In this document: positions 17,466 to 26,700 of the stretch, piece by piece
How the letters are laid out: each line of letters begins with the position of its first letter
Position numbering within the stretch: position 1 is the stretch's first letter
Assembly: GCA_947469285.1 (NCBI GenBank)
Contig: CANIOW010000024.1
Coordinates: forward strand, 1-48,085
DNA: 48,085 nucleotides
Direction of reading: 5' to 3'
Origin: Gammaproteobacteria bacterium
Lineage (GTDB): Bacteria > Pseudomonadota > Gammaproteobacteria > Steroidobacterales > Steroidobacteraceae
Position numbers and translations under genes: made by a program
Notes under the pieces: model-generated
The model's database searches: none
Told to the model about the DNA's origin: nothing
The model's input: the letters and a program-made list of their open reading frames with translations, nothing else

Positions 17466-18736
17466 GCGGTATGCAACCCACCCCGGTAACGACGACCAAC
17501 ACCACCCGCGCCGAATTGGCGGCCTTGGCCCTGCGCGCTGGGCGGACGCCCTTTTATGTGTACGACACGGCCGTGGTGGACCGCCAGCTCGCGGCAGTGC
17601 GCGCGGCGTTGCCGCCCACCGTGCAGTTGCACTACGCGCTGAAGGCCAACCCCTTGCCGGCGCTGGTCGCCCACCTGGCCGCGCACGTCGATGGGTTTGA
17701 TATTGCCTCGGGCGGAGAGCTGGCGGTGGTGTTGGCCACGCTGGCGGCGGGTGCACGGGCGGCCGTGCCGCGCTTCGGTGTGGGCTTTGACGTGGGGTTT
17801 GCCGGCCCCGGCAAGTCGCTGGCCGACCTAGCAGCCGGCGTGGCGGCGGGGGTGCTGTTTCAGTGCGAGTCGGTGCGTGAGTTGCAGGCGATTGCCGCCG
17901 CGGGTACGGCCGCTGGTCGGCGACCACGGGTGGCGCTGCGCATTAATCCAGCGTTGGAACTGCGCGGCGTGGGCCAGCGCATGGGCGGTGGCGCCAAGCC
18001 CTTTGGCATCGACGCCGAGACCGCACCGGAGGTCTTGCGCTTGCTGGCAACGCTGCCAGTGGAGTTTGTGGGGTTTCATTTCTATGCCGGCTCGCAGATG
18101 CTCCAAGCGAGCACGGTGGTGGCGATGCTCGAACAGTGTTACGCCTGTGCGCTGGTGTTGGCCGCGCAGGCGCCAGCTCCGGTGCGAGTGCTGAATCTGG
18201 GCGGTGGCTTTGGCGTGCCGTATTTCGCGGGCGAAACAGCGTTGGAGCTGGCGCCGATTGCGGCGGCGCTCGAACGACTGGTGGTGCGTGCCGCTACGGA
18301 CCTGCCCGGTGCCACACTGGTGCTCGAGCTGGGCCGCTATCTGGTAGCGGAGGCGGGCCGCTATGTCCTGCGGGTGGTGGACCGCAAACGCTCACGCGGA
18401 CAGGTGTTTTTAATTGGCGATGGCGGCATGCACCACCATCTGGCGGCCTCGGGCAACCTGGGGCAGGTGCTGCGCCGCAATTTTCCCGTGACGCTGGTAC
18501 CCGCAGCGCCCACACCACCTGTGGGAGCGAGCTTGCTCGCGATTCCGCCTACCGAAATTGTCACCATCTGCGGTCCGTTGTGCACGCCGCTGGATGTGCT
18601 TGCCGAAAGCGTCTTACTGCCGGTGGCCCAGGAAGGCGACTTTATCGTGGTCGGTATGTCGGGCGCTTATGGCGCTACTGCCAGCCCGCGCGGCTTCCTC
18701 AGTCATCCAGGGCCGGTGGAATTGCTCACGCCGTGA
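17462..18736 (+). CDS. PLP-dependent decarboxylase, exosortase-locus type, carrying a REP insertion
   Basis: A 424-residue fold-III (alanine racemase-like barrel) decarboxylase related to diaminopimelate/ornithine decarboxylases. The N-terminal barrel has TPFYVYDTAVVD, LHYALKANPLPALVAHL (PLP Lys 61), and FDIASGGELAVVL. Next come HFYAGSQ, LNLGGGFGVPY (phosphate site), LELGRYLVAEAG and DGGMHHHLAASG. The second domain supplies the catalytic-type Cys in ICGPLCTPLD, and the end reads GMSGAYGATASPRGFLSHP. Residues 353-363 (PVGASLLAIPP) are encoded by a REP palindrome inserted in frame just before the Cys motif. Members of this family travel with the preceding ligase in exosortase A loci, presumably making an amine precursor of the glycan. 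The REP peptide may be tolerated in a surface loop. The GTG start overlaps the ligase stop; ATG 17471 is an alternative. Confidence 0.86.
   Translation: MSGMQPTPVTTTNTTRAELAALALRAGRTPFYVYDTAVVDRQLAAVRAALPPTVQLHYALKANPLPALVAHLAAHVDGFDIASGGELAVVLATLAAGARAAVPRFGVGFDVGFAGPGKSLADLAAGVAAGVLFQCESVRELQAIAAAGTAAGRRPRVALRINPALELRGVGQRMGGGAKPFGIDAETAPEVLRLLATLPVEFVGFHFYAGSQMLQASTVVAMLEQCYACALVLAAQAPAPVRVLNLGGGFGVPYFAGETALELAPIAAALERLVVRAATDLPGATLVLELGRYLVAEAGRYVLRVVDRKRSRGQVFLIGDGGMHHHLAASGNLGQVLRRNFPVTLVPAAPTPPVGASLLAIPPTEIVTICGPLCTPLDVLAESVLLPVAQEGDFIVVGMSGAYGATASPRGFLSHPGPVELLTP
18514..18549. repeat. REP palindrome of Pseudomonas type inside a coding sequence
   Basis: The core GTGGGAGCGAGCTTGCTCGC (18521-18540) followed by GATTCC is, as I remember it, nearly identical to a very common intergenic REP of Pseudomonas. 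A GTGGGAG head is joined to a perfect inverted repeat GCGAGC-TT-GCTCGC (18527-18540). Here it lies in frame within the PLP-decarboxylase gene and is translated as PVGASLLAI. I saw no second copy elsewhere in the window. REPs are mobilised by RAYT (TnpA-REP) transposases and are usually extragenic. Confidence 0.85.
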
Positions 18737-19764
18737 AGCCAGTGAAAGAATTTCTAGGCCACCTGCATGCGTTCCGCGCGCTGGCCATTGTGTTCATTGT
18801 GGCTGGGCATGCGCTGGATGCGTTTGCTTGGCGCGAACATCCTTTCCAAGGGGCCGCCATCCGGGTGTTCGCGGGCAACGGCTCCACCCTGTTTGTGTTT
18901 ATCGCCGGCTATCTGTTTCAGCATTTGTCCGCGCGGTTTCGGCTGCAGGACTACTGGCGCTCGAAGCTGCGCCACGTGGTGCTGCCCTATCTGCTGGTGT
19001 CGCTGCCAGCCCTGGTGTTTACTCTCGGCGGTATCGAACGCGATGGCGCCGTGGATGCGCTGCACGACGGCCCGGTGTGGGAACATCTGGGCTACCATTT
19101 GTTAACCGGTAGTCATCTGGCGCCGCTGTGGTTTGTGCCCATGATTTGCCTGTTTTATCTGGCTGCCCCGGTGTTGCTGGCGCTTGACCGCCGACCGCGG
19201 CTGTACCTGCTCTGGCCGCTGCTGTTGCTGCTCACCCTGTGGGTGGGGCGTGGTCTGCCGCCGCAAAGTTTCGTGCACTTTTTGTCGTTCTATACGGCGG
19301 GCATGGTCTGTAGCCACTATCGGCAGGCCATAGACCCATGGTTGGTGCGTCCTGGTATTTGGGGTGGGTTGCTGGTGTTGGCCTTGCTGTTGGGGCTGGT
19401 GCAGCTGGGCGTTATTCCAGTGACCACCTCTGGGGAGTTCCCGTTCCGGGCGTACTCCTGGAATGCCTTACAGAAACTGGCGCTGTGTTTGGCTGTTCTC
19501 GGCGCCTTGCGCGGCGCAGGGGCGCGTACGGACCGTGCGTGGATCGGCGAACTGGCCGATCTGAGCTTCGGTATTTTCTTTATCCACTCTTACTTGATCA
19601 GCGCTACGAAGCTCACCTATACCCATGGGGCAGGGGACCTTCCAGAAGGTCAGCTGCTGCAATGGTGTTTGCTGTCGCTGGGGGTGTTGTGGCTGTGTAC
19701 GCAGCTCCTACGCTTCATCAAACGGCTGGCGGGCCCACGCAGCCGATGGTTGGTGGGCTGCTGA
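18733..19764 (+). CDS. acyltransferase family 3 membrane protein
   Basis: A 343-residue polytopic membrane protein with the acyltransferase-3 (OafA/YrhL) pattern. The N-terminus reads HLHAFRALAIVFIVAGHALD (RALA and the essential His in the first helix), followed by GNGSTLFVFIAGYLFQHLS and YWRSKLRHVVLPYLLVSLP (R/K-R----P-Y). Then come LAPLWFVPMICLFYLAAP and a late LADLSFGIFFIHSY. About ten hydrophobic segments span the protein. Such proteins transfer acetyl or other acyl groups to sugars of surface polysaccharides. The start is the GTG that overlaps the decarboxylase stop (GTGA, 18733-18736), so it is coupled to the ligase/decarboxylase pair. A frame open further upstream lies entirely inside the decarboxylase gene and is ignored. 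Whether it uses the product of those two genes is an attractive but unproven idea. Confidence 0.88.
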   Translation: MKPVKEFLGHLHAFRALAIVFIVAGHALDAFAWREHPFQGAAIRVFAGNGSTLFVFIAGYLFQHLSARFRLQDYWRSKLRHVVLPYLLVSLPALVFTLGGIERDGAVDALHDGPVWEHLGYHLLTGSHLAPLWFVPMICLFYLAAPVLLALDRRPRLYLLWPLLLLLTLWVGRGLPPQSFVHFLSFYTAGMVCSHYRQAIDPWLVRPGIWGGLLVLALLLGLVQLGVIPVTTSGEFPFRAYSWNALQKLALCLAVLGALRGAGARTDRAWIGELADLSFGIFFIHSYLISATKLTYTHGAGDLPEGQLLQWCLLSLGVLWLCTQLLRFIKRLAGPRSRWLVGC

Positions 19765-19817
19765 CCGGCGCGATATGGCTACAATGGCGCCTTCGCCGCC
19801 GCTTTAGGAAGTACCTG

Positions 19818-21203
19818 ATGACATCGCTTGGCAGAACCCTCATTCGTGGCTTTAAGGCCTATGACCTACGCGGCCGCATCCCGGATGAATTGAACACTGA
19901 CGTGGCCTATCGGGTGGGCCGCGCTTACGCGACTTGGCTGGGCGCGAAGCGGGTGGTGGTAGGGCGCGACATTCGCCTGTCGAGTGCTGAATTGTGCGCG
20001 GCGCTCATTCGCGGTTTGACCGACCAGGGCTGCCACGTTGAGGATATCGGCTTGTGCGGCACGGAAGGCGTGTACTTCGCCACGGGTCATCTGCAGGCGG
20101 ATGGCGGCATCATGGTGACCGCCAGCCACAACCCCCCGGACTACAACGGCATGAAGTTTGTGCGCGAGCAGTCCCGGCCGGTCAGTGGTGACACGGGTCT
20201 GGTGGAGATTCATGCCTTGGCCGAGGCGGGCGAATTCACCGACCCCGCGGCCACCGGCACCGTGAAGCCCGTCAATGCCATGGAAGACTATCTGGCACAT
20301 CTCATGTCCTACGTGGACGTGGCGCAGCTGCAGCCGCTGCATTTGGTGTGCCATGCGGGTAATGGCGGCGCGGGGCTTATCGTCGACCGGTTGGAAAGTC
20401 GCTTGCCGTTTCGCTGGACCAAGCTCGACCATGCCCCCGATGGCACTTTCCCCAATGGCGTGCCGAACCCCATGTTGGTGGACAATCAGGGTCGTGTGGC
20501 GGCGCTGGTGCGCTCCGCTGGGGCCGACTTCGGCATTGCCTGGGATGGCGACTACGACCGCTGTTTCTTCTTCGACGAACACGGCACCTTCCTTGAGGGC
20601 TATTACATCGTGGGTTTGCTCGCGCAGTCCTTTATTGCGCAAGAGCCGGGGGCGCGGGTGCTGTATGACCCACGACTCACCTGGAACACCATCGACCTGG
20701 CCGAACGGGCGGGCGGCGTGCCAGTGATGTGCAAGAGCGGTCACGCGTTCATGAAGGCCAAGATGCGCGAGCAGGACGCTGCGTATGGTGGCGAGATGAG
20801 CGCACACCATTACTTCCGTCGCTTTTTCTACTGCGACAGTGGCATGGTGCCTTGGCTGCTGGTGGCACAGCTGGTCAGCCAGACCGGTAAGACGCTGGGG
20901 CAGCTGGTGGCAGAGCGCTTGGTGGCGTTTCCGGCCAGCGGCGAGATTAACCTGCGGGTACCGGACGCCAAGAGCGTGCTGGCGGCAGTGCAAGCGCAGT
21001 TCGGCGTGGGGGCGCAGCTGGACTTCACGGATGGCGTGTCCATTGAACATGCGCAGTGGCGCATGAACCTGCGCTCTTCTAACACCGAGCCGCTGCTCCG
21101 CTTGAATGTGGAAAGCCGCGCGGATGTGGCCCTGATGCAGAGCAAAACAGCCGAGGTGCTGGCGTTTCTAGCCGCGCGTGGTGGCGTGCGCGCCGACCAT
21201 TAA
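19818..21203 (+). CDS. manB: phosphomannomutase/phosphoglucomutase
   Basis: A 461-residue alpha-D-phosphohexomutase converting mannose 6-phosphate to mannose 1-phosphate (and often glucose 6- to glucose 1-phosphate). The phosphoserine loop is TASHNP with Ser 103. The metal loop is DGDYDR (Asp 243, 245, 247). The sugar-binding loop is GEMSAHHYF and the C-terminal phosphate-binding loop is RSSNTEP. The N-terminal FKAYDLRGRIPDEL matches AlgC/ManB proteins. AGGAAG at 19806-19811 lies seven bases before the ATG, a strong ribosome site, and a frame open upstream belongs to the acyltransferase region. It supplies mannose 1-phosphate to ManC and glucose 1-phosphate for the UDP-glucose used by Ugd. 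Its stop overlaps the stop of the converging gene in a shared TTAA. Confidence 0.94.
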   Translation: MTSLGRTLIRGFKAYDLRGRIPDELNTDVAYRVGRAYATWLGAKRVVVGRDIRLSSAELCAALIRGLTDQGCHVEDIGLCGTEGVYFATGHLQADGGIMVTASHNPPDYNGMKFVREQSRPVSGDTGLVEIHALAEAGEFTDPAATGTVKPVNAMEDYLAHLMSYVDVAQLQPLHLVCHAGNGGAGLIVDRLESRLPFRWTKLDHAPDGTFPNGVPNPMLVDNQGRVAALVRSAGADFGIAWDGDYDRCFFFDEHGTFLEGYYIVGLLAQSFIAQEPGARVLYDPRLTWNTIDLAERAGGVPVMCKSGHAFMKAKMREQDAAYGGEMSAHHYFRRFFYCDSGMVPWLLVAQLVSQTGKTLGQLVAERLVAFPASGEINLRVPDAKSVLAAVQAQFGVGAQLDFTDGVSIEHAQWRMNLRSSNTEPLLRLNVESRADVALMQSKTAEVLAFLAARGGVRADH

Positions 21204-22426
21204 GCGTCGCGTGCCGGCTGGCGGTCGCCGCTGGCGGCCACCCACGCCAATGAGGTGAGCAGCAGCGCCGTCACGGCCAGCTTCACCTGGGGCGGTGCCT
21301 GCCAGCCGAACCAGAGGGGCAGGGCTAAAAACAGGCCCCCCACCACCACCAGACGCCCCGCTTCGATGGCGCGCGCCCGGGCGCGGCCTTCGAGCAACCA
21401 GCCGGTGCTCAACGCCCCGGCCGTAATGATGAGCGCATAGGCCGCACGGACGGCCCAGTTTAGCTGCGGGGCGATAGCGATGAAGTGCGTAGCACACACC
21501 ACGGTGATGGCGTACTGGATGAACGCGTAGCGGCGCACGCTAGCGGGGGTGGCACGGTCGAAGCGGTGGAGGGTGGCGGTGTCCAGGTGCTCGAGTGTCC
21601 CACCCCAGCCAGCCGGTGGGCCAAACCACACCGCCACGGCCGCCGAAGCGCCCTGCTGTTGCCACGCGGCGCGGGAGGCGCGCCACAGGTCGCGCCAGAC
21701 GTTGCAATTTCCCCAGACGGCGTTGTAGCTCGCGAGCGGCTTGCGGACCCCGTAGAAAATCTGTTCGTGGTCGCGTTCTGCGGCGAAGGTGCCGAACAGG
21801 CGGTCCCAGAGAATAAAAATGCCGCCATAGTTTTTGTCGATGCAGTAATCGTTCTGCCCGTGATGCACGCGGTGGTTGGAGGGCGTGACGAACACCCGGT
21901 CGACCCAGCCGAGCTTGCCGACCATTTCGGTATGGACCCAGTACTGGTAGAGCAAATCGATGAGCGCCACCACGCCGAACACCACCGGGGGCACGCCGAG
22001 CACCGCCATCAGCAGAAAAAAGGGCCACACCACGAACGCGCCGGTGGACGTCTGGCGCAGCGCCGTTGACAGGTTGTAGTACTCCGAAGAGTGGTGCACC
22101 TGGTGGGCCGCCCACACCAGATTCACCTCATGTCCCCAGCGGTGCACCCAGTAGTAGAGGAAATCGTAGAGAACTAAGGCCCCCACCCACAGCCATGCCG
22201 CGTCGGTGGGCAGGTCGGTGGTGCGAAACCGTTCGTAGACCGCCACATACAGCCCAAAGCCGAGCACTTTGGTGAAGGCGCTGGCCACCTGGCTGAGCAC
22301 GCCTAGATGCAGGCTGGTGAGTGTGTCGGGGAGGTCGTAGGTGTCAACGCCGCGCCAGCGCGCCACCATGGCTTCAATGAGCATGGTGAGCATGAACACC
22401 GGAAGGGCGTAGACGATGGGATTCAT
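21200..22426 (-). CDS. sterol desaturase/fatty acid hydroxylase superfamily membrane protein
   Basis: A 408-residue integral membrane di-iron protein. The His clusters are present: HRWGH (95-99), HQVHH (108-112) and HRVHH (185-189), with an extra His in YQYWVHTEMVG. Hydrophobic segments surround them, and a further C-terminal set of about four segments (320-400) extends beyond the minimal domain. Family members hydroxylate or desaturate lipids at the cytoplasmic membrane using oxygen. Bacterial homologues of this length include alkylglycerol monooxygenase-like proteins, so an ether-lipid or fatty-acid substrate is possible. The ATG at 22426 is the first that leaves a normal N-terminus; an upstream open extension overlaps the divergent efflux gene. 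It faces the glycan locus tail to tail, so its link to that locus is uncertain. Confidence 0.9.
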   Translation of the reverse strand: MNPIVYALPVFMLTMLIEAMVARWRGVDTYDLPDTLTSLHLGVLSQVASAFTKVLGFGLYVAVYERFRTTDLPTDAAWLWVGALVLYDFLYYWVHRWGHEVNLVWAAHQVHHSSEYYNLSTALRQTSTGAFVVWPFFLLMAVLGVPPVVFGVVALIDLLYQYWVHTEMVGKLGWVDRVFVTPSNHRVHHGQNDYCIDKNYGGIFILWDRLFGTFAAERDHEQIFYGVRKPLASYNAVWGNCNVWRDLWRASRAAWQQQGASAAVAVWFGPPAGWGGTLEHLDTATLHRFDRATPASVRRYAFIQYAITVVCATHFIAIAPQLNWAVRAAYALIITAGALSTGWLLEGRARARAIEAGRLVVVGGLFLALPLWFGWQAPPQVKLAVTALLLTSLAWVAASGDRQPARDA

Positions 22427-22508
22427 GGACTGAGTATACTGTGACGGTCGGTGTGCGGCGCCAGTGGGCGTGGCTAAATGTGGCTCTACAACGACTTTGG
22501 AAATGGTT

Positions 22509-23774
22509 ATGCGCGCTGTTGCTTTGCGTCGGTCGTGGCCGTGGCTCAAGCGGTGTGTGGGGGGCTGTGCCGCCCTGCTGCTGCTGTCGTGTGGGCAGGC
22601 CCCTGAAAGCCCCCCCACCGGCGCCCGGGCGGGGTCGGCCGCGGTGTTGCCGGAGCAGGCCGCCGGGTCAGCCGCGCCAGCCGCGCCGGTCGTGCTGTAT
22701 TACTACGACCCCATGCACCCCGAGACGCATTTCGACCGGCCGGGCAAGTCGCCTTTCATGGACATGGAGCTGGTGCCGAAATACGCCGCCGTGCTGGGTG
22801 CCGGTGGCGTGGTGGTCAGCGCCGCGGTCATCCAGACGCTGGGCATCCGCACGGCGCTGCCGGTGCGTCGGCATGTGCACCCAACGGTGCGGGCCCCAGC
22901 CCAGGTGCTCGCGGATGCCCGCAGTCAGGCACGGTTACAGTCGCGGGTGAGTGGCTGGATTGAAAAGCTCACGGTGCGTTCGGTTGGCCAGACGGTGGTG
23001 GCGGGCAGCGTGGTGGCGGAAATCTACTCGCCCGAGCTGGTGCAGGCACAGACGGAGTTGCTGCTGGGGAGCGACACTGCCGCGGCTGCGGCAGAACGTC
23101 TGCGCCGCTTTGGCATTGCCGACCGCGACATTGAAGCGGTGCGTCGCACCGGCCAGGTGTCACGGCGTTTGCCGCTGCGGGCGCCGGTCAGCGGCGTGGT
23201 CACTGAACTGGGCGTGCGTGAAGGCTCCACGGTGTCGCCCGACACACTGCTGGCCGATTTTTCCGCGCGGGACGCCGTGTGGGTCGAGGCGCAACTGTTT
23301 CCGGCGCAACTGGCGGAACTGGGGACGACATTAACGGCGCGTTTTACGCTGCCTGGGGTGTCGGGGCGTGAATGGCGCGCGGACCAAGGCAGCGTATTGC
23401 CGTTGGCGAATGCCACCACGCAGACACTGACGGTGCGTTTCGCCGTGAACCCGGCGCGCGGTCTGTCACTCGGGGCGTGGGTGGAGGCTGAGATTCGTGG
23501 TGCGGTGCGTTCGCACGTGCTGCTGCTCCCCACGTCGGCGGTTATCCGCACGGCGCAAGGCAGCCGGGTGCTGGTTGAACAAGCCGGTAAGCGCTTTGTG
23601 CCGCAGGCGGTCACCCTCGGGCCGCGCTACGGCGATGCGGTGGAAATTCTCACGGGTCTCACAGGGCAGGAGCAAGTGGTGGTTTCCGGCCAGTTCCTGC
23701 TCGATGCGGAGGCCAATGTGTCCTCGGGGTTGGAACAGATGAGCGAGACCGCACCGGCAGGTCCGCCGCCATGA
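22509..23774 (+). CDS. cusB: copper/silver efflux RND periplasmic adaptor (CusB type) with metal-binding domain
   Basis: The 421-residue membrane-fusion protein links the inner-membrane pump to the outer-membrane channel. It begins with a lipoprotein signal (ALLLLSCGQ, Cys 28). A heavy-metal-binding domain follows at about 62-95 with YYYDPMHPETHFDRPGKSP and FMDMELVPKY, the usual YxCPMHP-type module in which the Cys position is Asp here. The rest shows the adaptor core: RVSGWIEKLTVRSVGQTVVAG, IYSPELVQAQTELLL, LRAPVSGVVTELGVREG, and a beta-barrel/MPD region ending VVVSGQFLLDAEAN. Of two close ATGs I chose 22509 because GGAA lies six bases upstream. It overlaps cusA by ATGA. No CusF, CusS or CusR gene is in the window. 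Confidence 0.92.
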   Translation: MRAVALRRSWPWLKRCVGGCAALLLLSCGQAPESPPTGARAGSAAVLPEQAAGSAAPAAPVVLYYYDPMHPETHFDRPGKSPFMDMELVPKYAAVLGAGGVVVSAAVIQTLGIRTALPVRRHVHPTVRAPAQVLADARSQARLQSRVSGWIEKLTVRSVGQTVVAGSVVAEIYSPELVQAQTELLLGSDTAAAAAERLRRFGIADRDIEAVRRTGQVSRRLPLRAPVSGVVTELGVREGSTVSPDTLLADFSARDAVWVEAQLFPAQLAELGTTLTARFTLPGVSGREWRADQGSVLPLANATTQTLTVRFAVNPARGLSLGAWVEAEIRGAVRSHVLLLPTSAVIRTAQGSRVLVEQAGKRFVPQAVTLGPRYGDAVEILTGLTGQEQVVVSGQFLLDAEANVSSGLEQMSETAPAGPPP

Positions 23775-26700
23775 TCGAACGCCTGATCCGTGCGTCCCTG
23801 GCGCAACGGGGCTGGGTGCTGGCGATGGCGGTGCTGCTGGCCATAGGCAGCTTCTGGTCGGTGCGGCAGTTGCCGCTCGATGCCATCCCCGATCTGTCCG
23901 ATGTGCAGGTCATTATCCGCACCTCTTATGCCGGGCAGGCGCCGCAAATTGTTGAGGACCAAATCACTTATCCCATCACCACGCGCATGCTGGCCGTCCC
24001 GCGGGCCAAGGCAGTGCGGGGTTTTTCGATGTACGGTGACTCCTACGTTTATGTGCTGTTTGAGGATGACACGGACCTGTACTGGGCGCGTTCGCGGGTG
24101 CTTGAATATCTGTCGCAGGTGCGTGGTGAACTGCCCGAGGGAATCGAGCCGCAGCTCGGTCCCGACGCCACGGGAGTGGGCTGGGTCTACCAGTACGCGC
24201 TGGTCGACCGCTCCCACCAGCACGATCTCGCCGCACTGCGTTCACTGCAGGACTGGCGCTTACGCTTCGAATTGCAGCGGGTGCCGGGGGTGGCTGAAGT
24301 CGCCAGCGTCGGCGGTTTCGTGCGTCAATACGAGGCGGTCATTGACCCGCGTCGCCTGCAGGCTTACGGCATCGGCTTCAACCAGCTGGTCAGTGCCGTG
24401 CGCGCCGCCAATCGCGAGACGAGCGGTGCCAGTGTGGAGATGGCCGAGAGCGAATACATTGTGCGTGGCGTGGGCTACATTCGTTCGCTGGACGCCTTAG
24501 GCGCCGTGCCCACCGGCGTGAGGCAAAACGGCCAGCCAATTTTACTGCGCGATGTGGCTGAACTGCGCTTTGGTCCGGCGCAGCGCAACGGTCTGGCAGA
24601 ACTCAACGGGGAAGGTGAGGCGGTAGGCGGTATCGTGGTGATGCGCGATAACGGTAACGCTAAAGATGTGATCGATGCGGTGAAAGCGCGTCTTGAGCAG
24701 TTGCGCGCCAGCTTGCCGGCCGGCGTGGAGATTGTGCCGGTGTATGACCGCTCTAGCCTCATCGAACGGGCCATCGGCAATTTGCGCGGCAAGTTGCTCG
24801 AAGAGCTGCTGCTGGTGTCGCTGGTGTGCGTGCTGTTCTTGTGGCATGTGCGGTCAGCGCTAGTAGCCATCATCAGTTTGCCACTGGGCGTGTTGATTGC
24901 GCTGGCGATCATGCGCTGGCAAGGCATGAACGCCAACATCATGTCGCTCGGGGGCATTGCCATCGCGATTGGTGCCATGGTGGATGCGGCGGTGGTCATG
25001 ATCGAGAACGCGCATAAACATTTGGAAACCTGGGCCAAGGACCACCAAGGCCAGCAGGCACAGGGTGCGGACCATTGGCGCGTCATTGGCGCGGCCGCCC
25101 ACGAAGTCGGTCCGGCCTTGTTTTTCTCACTGCTGATCACCGCCTTGTCGTTTCTGCCGGTGTTCGTGTTGCAGGCGCAGGAAGGGCAGATGTTTGCGCC
25201 GTTGGCGTGGACCAAGACCTGGGCGTTGGTGGTGGCGGCGCTGCTGTCGGTCACGCTGGTGCCGGTGTTGATGGGCTACTGGATACGCGGCCAGTTTGTC
25301 GATGAATCCGCGCATGGCCTGACGCGGTGGATTACCCACGGCTACCGGCCCGCACTGGCGTTTGCCTTGCGCCGACCCAAGACCGTCGTGGTATTCGCGC
25401 TGCTCGGGTTGCTCAGCGCTGTCTGGCCGCTCAGTCGGCTGGGCAGTGAATTCATGCCAGAGCTGGAAGAAGGCGATGTGTTGTATATGCCGACGGTGGC
25501 GCCCGGCTTGTCGCCCGGGGAAGCGCAAGCCATCTTGCAGCACACCGACCGGCTGATTAAATCGGTACCGGAAGTGGCCAGCGTGTTTGGTAAGGCCGGG
25601 CGCGCGGAGACTGCCACGGACCCGGCGCCACTGACCATGCTGGAGACCATCATCCAGTTCAAGCCAGAGAGCGAGTGGCGCCCGGGCCTCAGCCGGGCGC
25701 AACTGCTGCAGGAACTCAAACACAAACTCGACTTGCCCGGCTTGCCGGCAGCGTGGGTGCCGCCCATTCTGAACCGCATCAACATGCAAGTGAGCGGGGT
25801 GCGTACCCCGCTGGGGGTTCGCGTGACGGGCCCAGATCTGGCCACCATCAGCCGCCAGGCGGAGCGTATTGCGGCGGTGTTGGCGCAAGTTCCCGGCGCG
25901 CGGTCGGCGTTTGCAGAACGCTCCAGCGGCGCGCGACAGATTGACGTGGTGCCCGACCGCGAGCTGCTGGCGCGCTACGGAATGTCTATGGAGGAGGCAC
26001 AGCAGTGGTTGTCGTCTGCCATTGGCGGGGAGACGATTGGCCGCGCGGTGGAAGGGCGTGAACGCTACCCCATCGCCTTGCGCTTACAGCAGAGCTGGCG
26101 CGATTCACCAGAGGCGCTGCGTGCCTTGCCCATCGTGACGCCTTCGGGGGCGCAAGTGCCGCTGGGTGCCTTGGCACAGATCCGTATCAGCGAAGGCCCG
26201 GCCATGATCCGCAGCGAAGACGCGCAGCTGGCGGCCTATGTGTTTGTGGAACTGCAGGATGCGGATCTGGGTGGCTTTATTGCCCGCGCGGAAACCGTCT
26301 TGGGTCGTGAAGTGAAGCTCCCCGCTGGCACCAGCTGGCACTGGACCGGCAGCTACGAGCATCTGCAGCGTGCGGGTGAACGGCTGCGGGTGGCGGTGCC
26401 GCTCACTTTGCTCATTGTGTTCGTGCTGTTGTTCGCGGCCTTCCGGCGGGTGGCGGAAGCCAGTCTGATCATGCTCACCGTGCCGTTTTCGCTGGTCGGT
26501 GGACTGTGGCTGTTGTGGTGGCTGGGCTATGCGCTGTCGGTGGCGGTGGCGGTGGGGTTTATCGCGCTGGCCGGGGTGGCCGCGGAGTTTGGGGTGGTGA
26601 TGCTCCTCTATCTTGACGCGGCGGTGCAGCGGGCCAAGGCCGCTGGCGCATTAACGACCGTGGCCGAACTGGACGCCGCCTTGCGTGAAGGGGCGTTGCG

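Noticed and set aside
18136-18732. In-frame upstream extension of the acyltransferase gene
   Set aside because: It lies entirely within the decarboxylase gene in another frame and adds low-complexity Gly/Arg/Ala sequence. The GTG at 18733 overlapping the stop is the natural start.
22434-22441. AGTATACT as a shared -10 box for the desaturase-family gene and cusB
   Set aside because: The site is palindromic and fits -10 in both directions, but neither direction has a recognisable -35. On the minus strand it would give an almost leaderless message.
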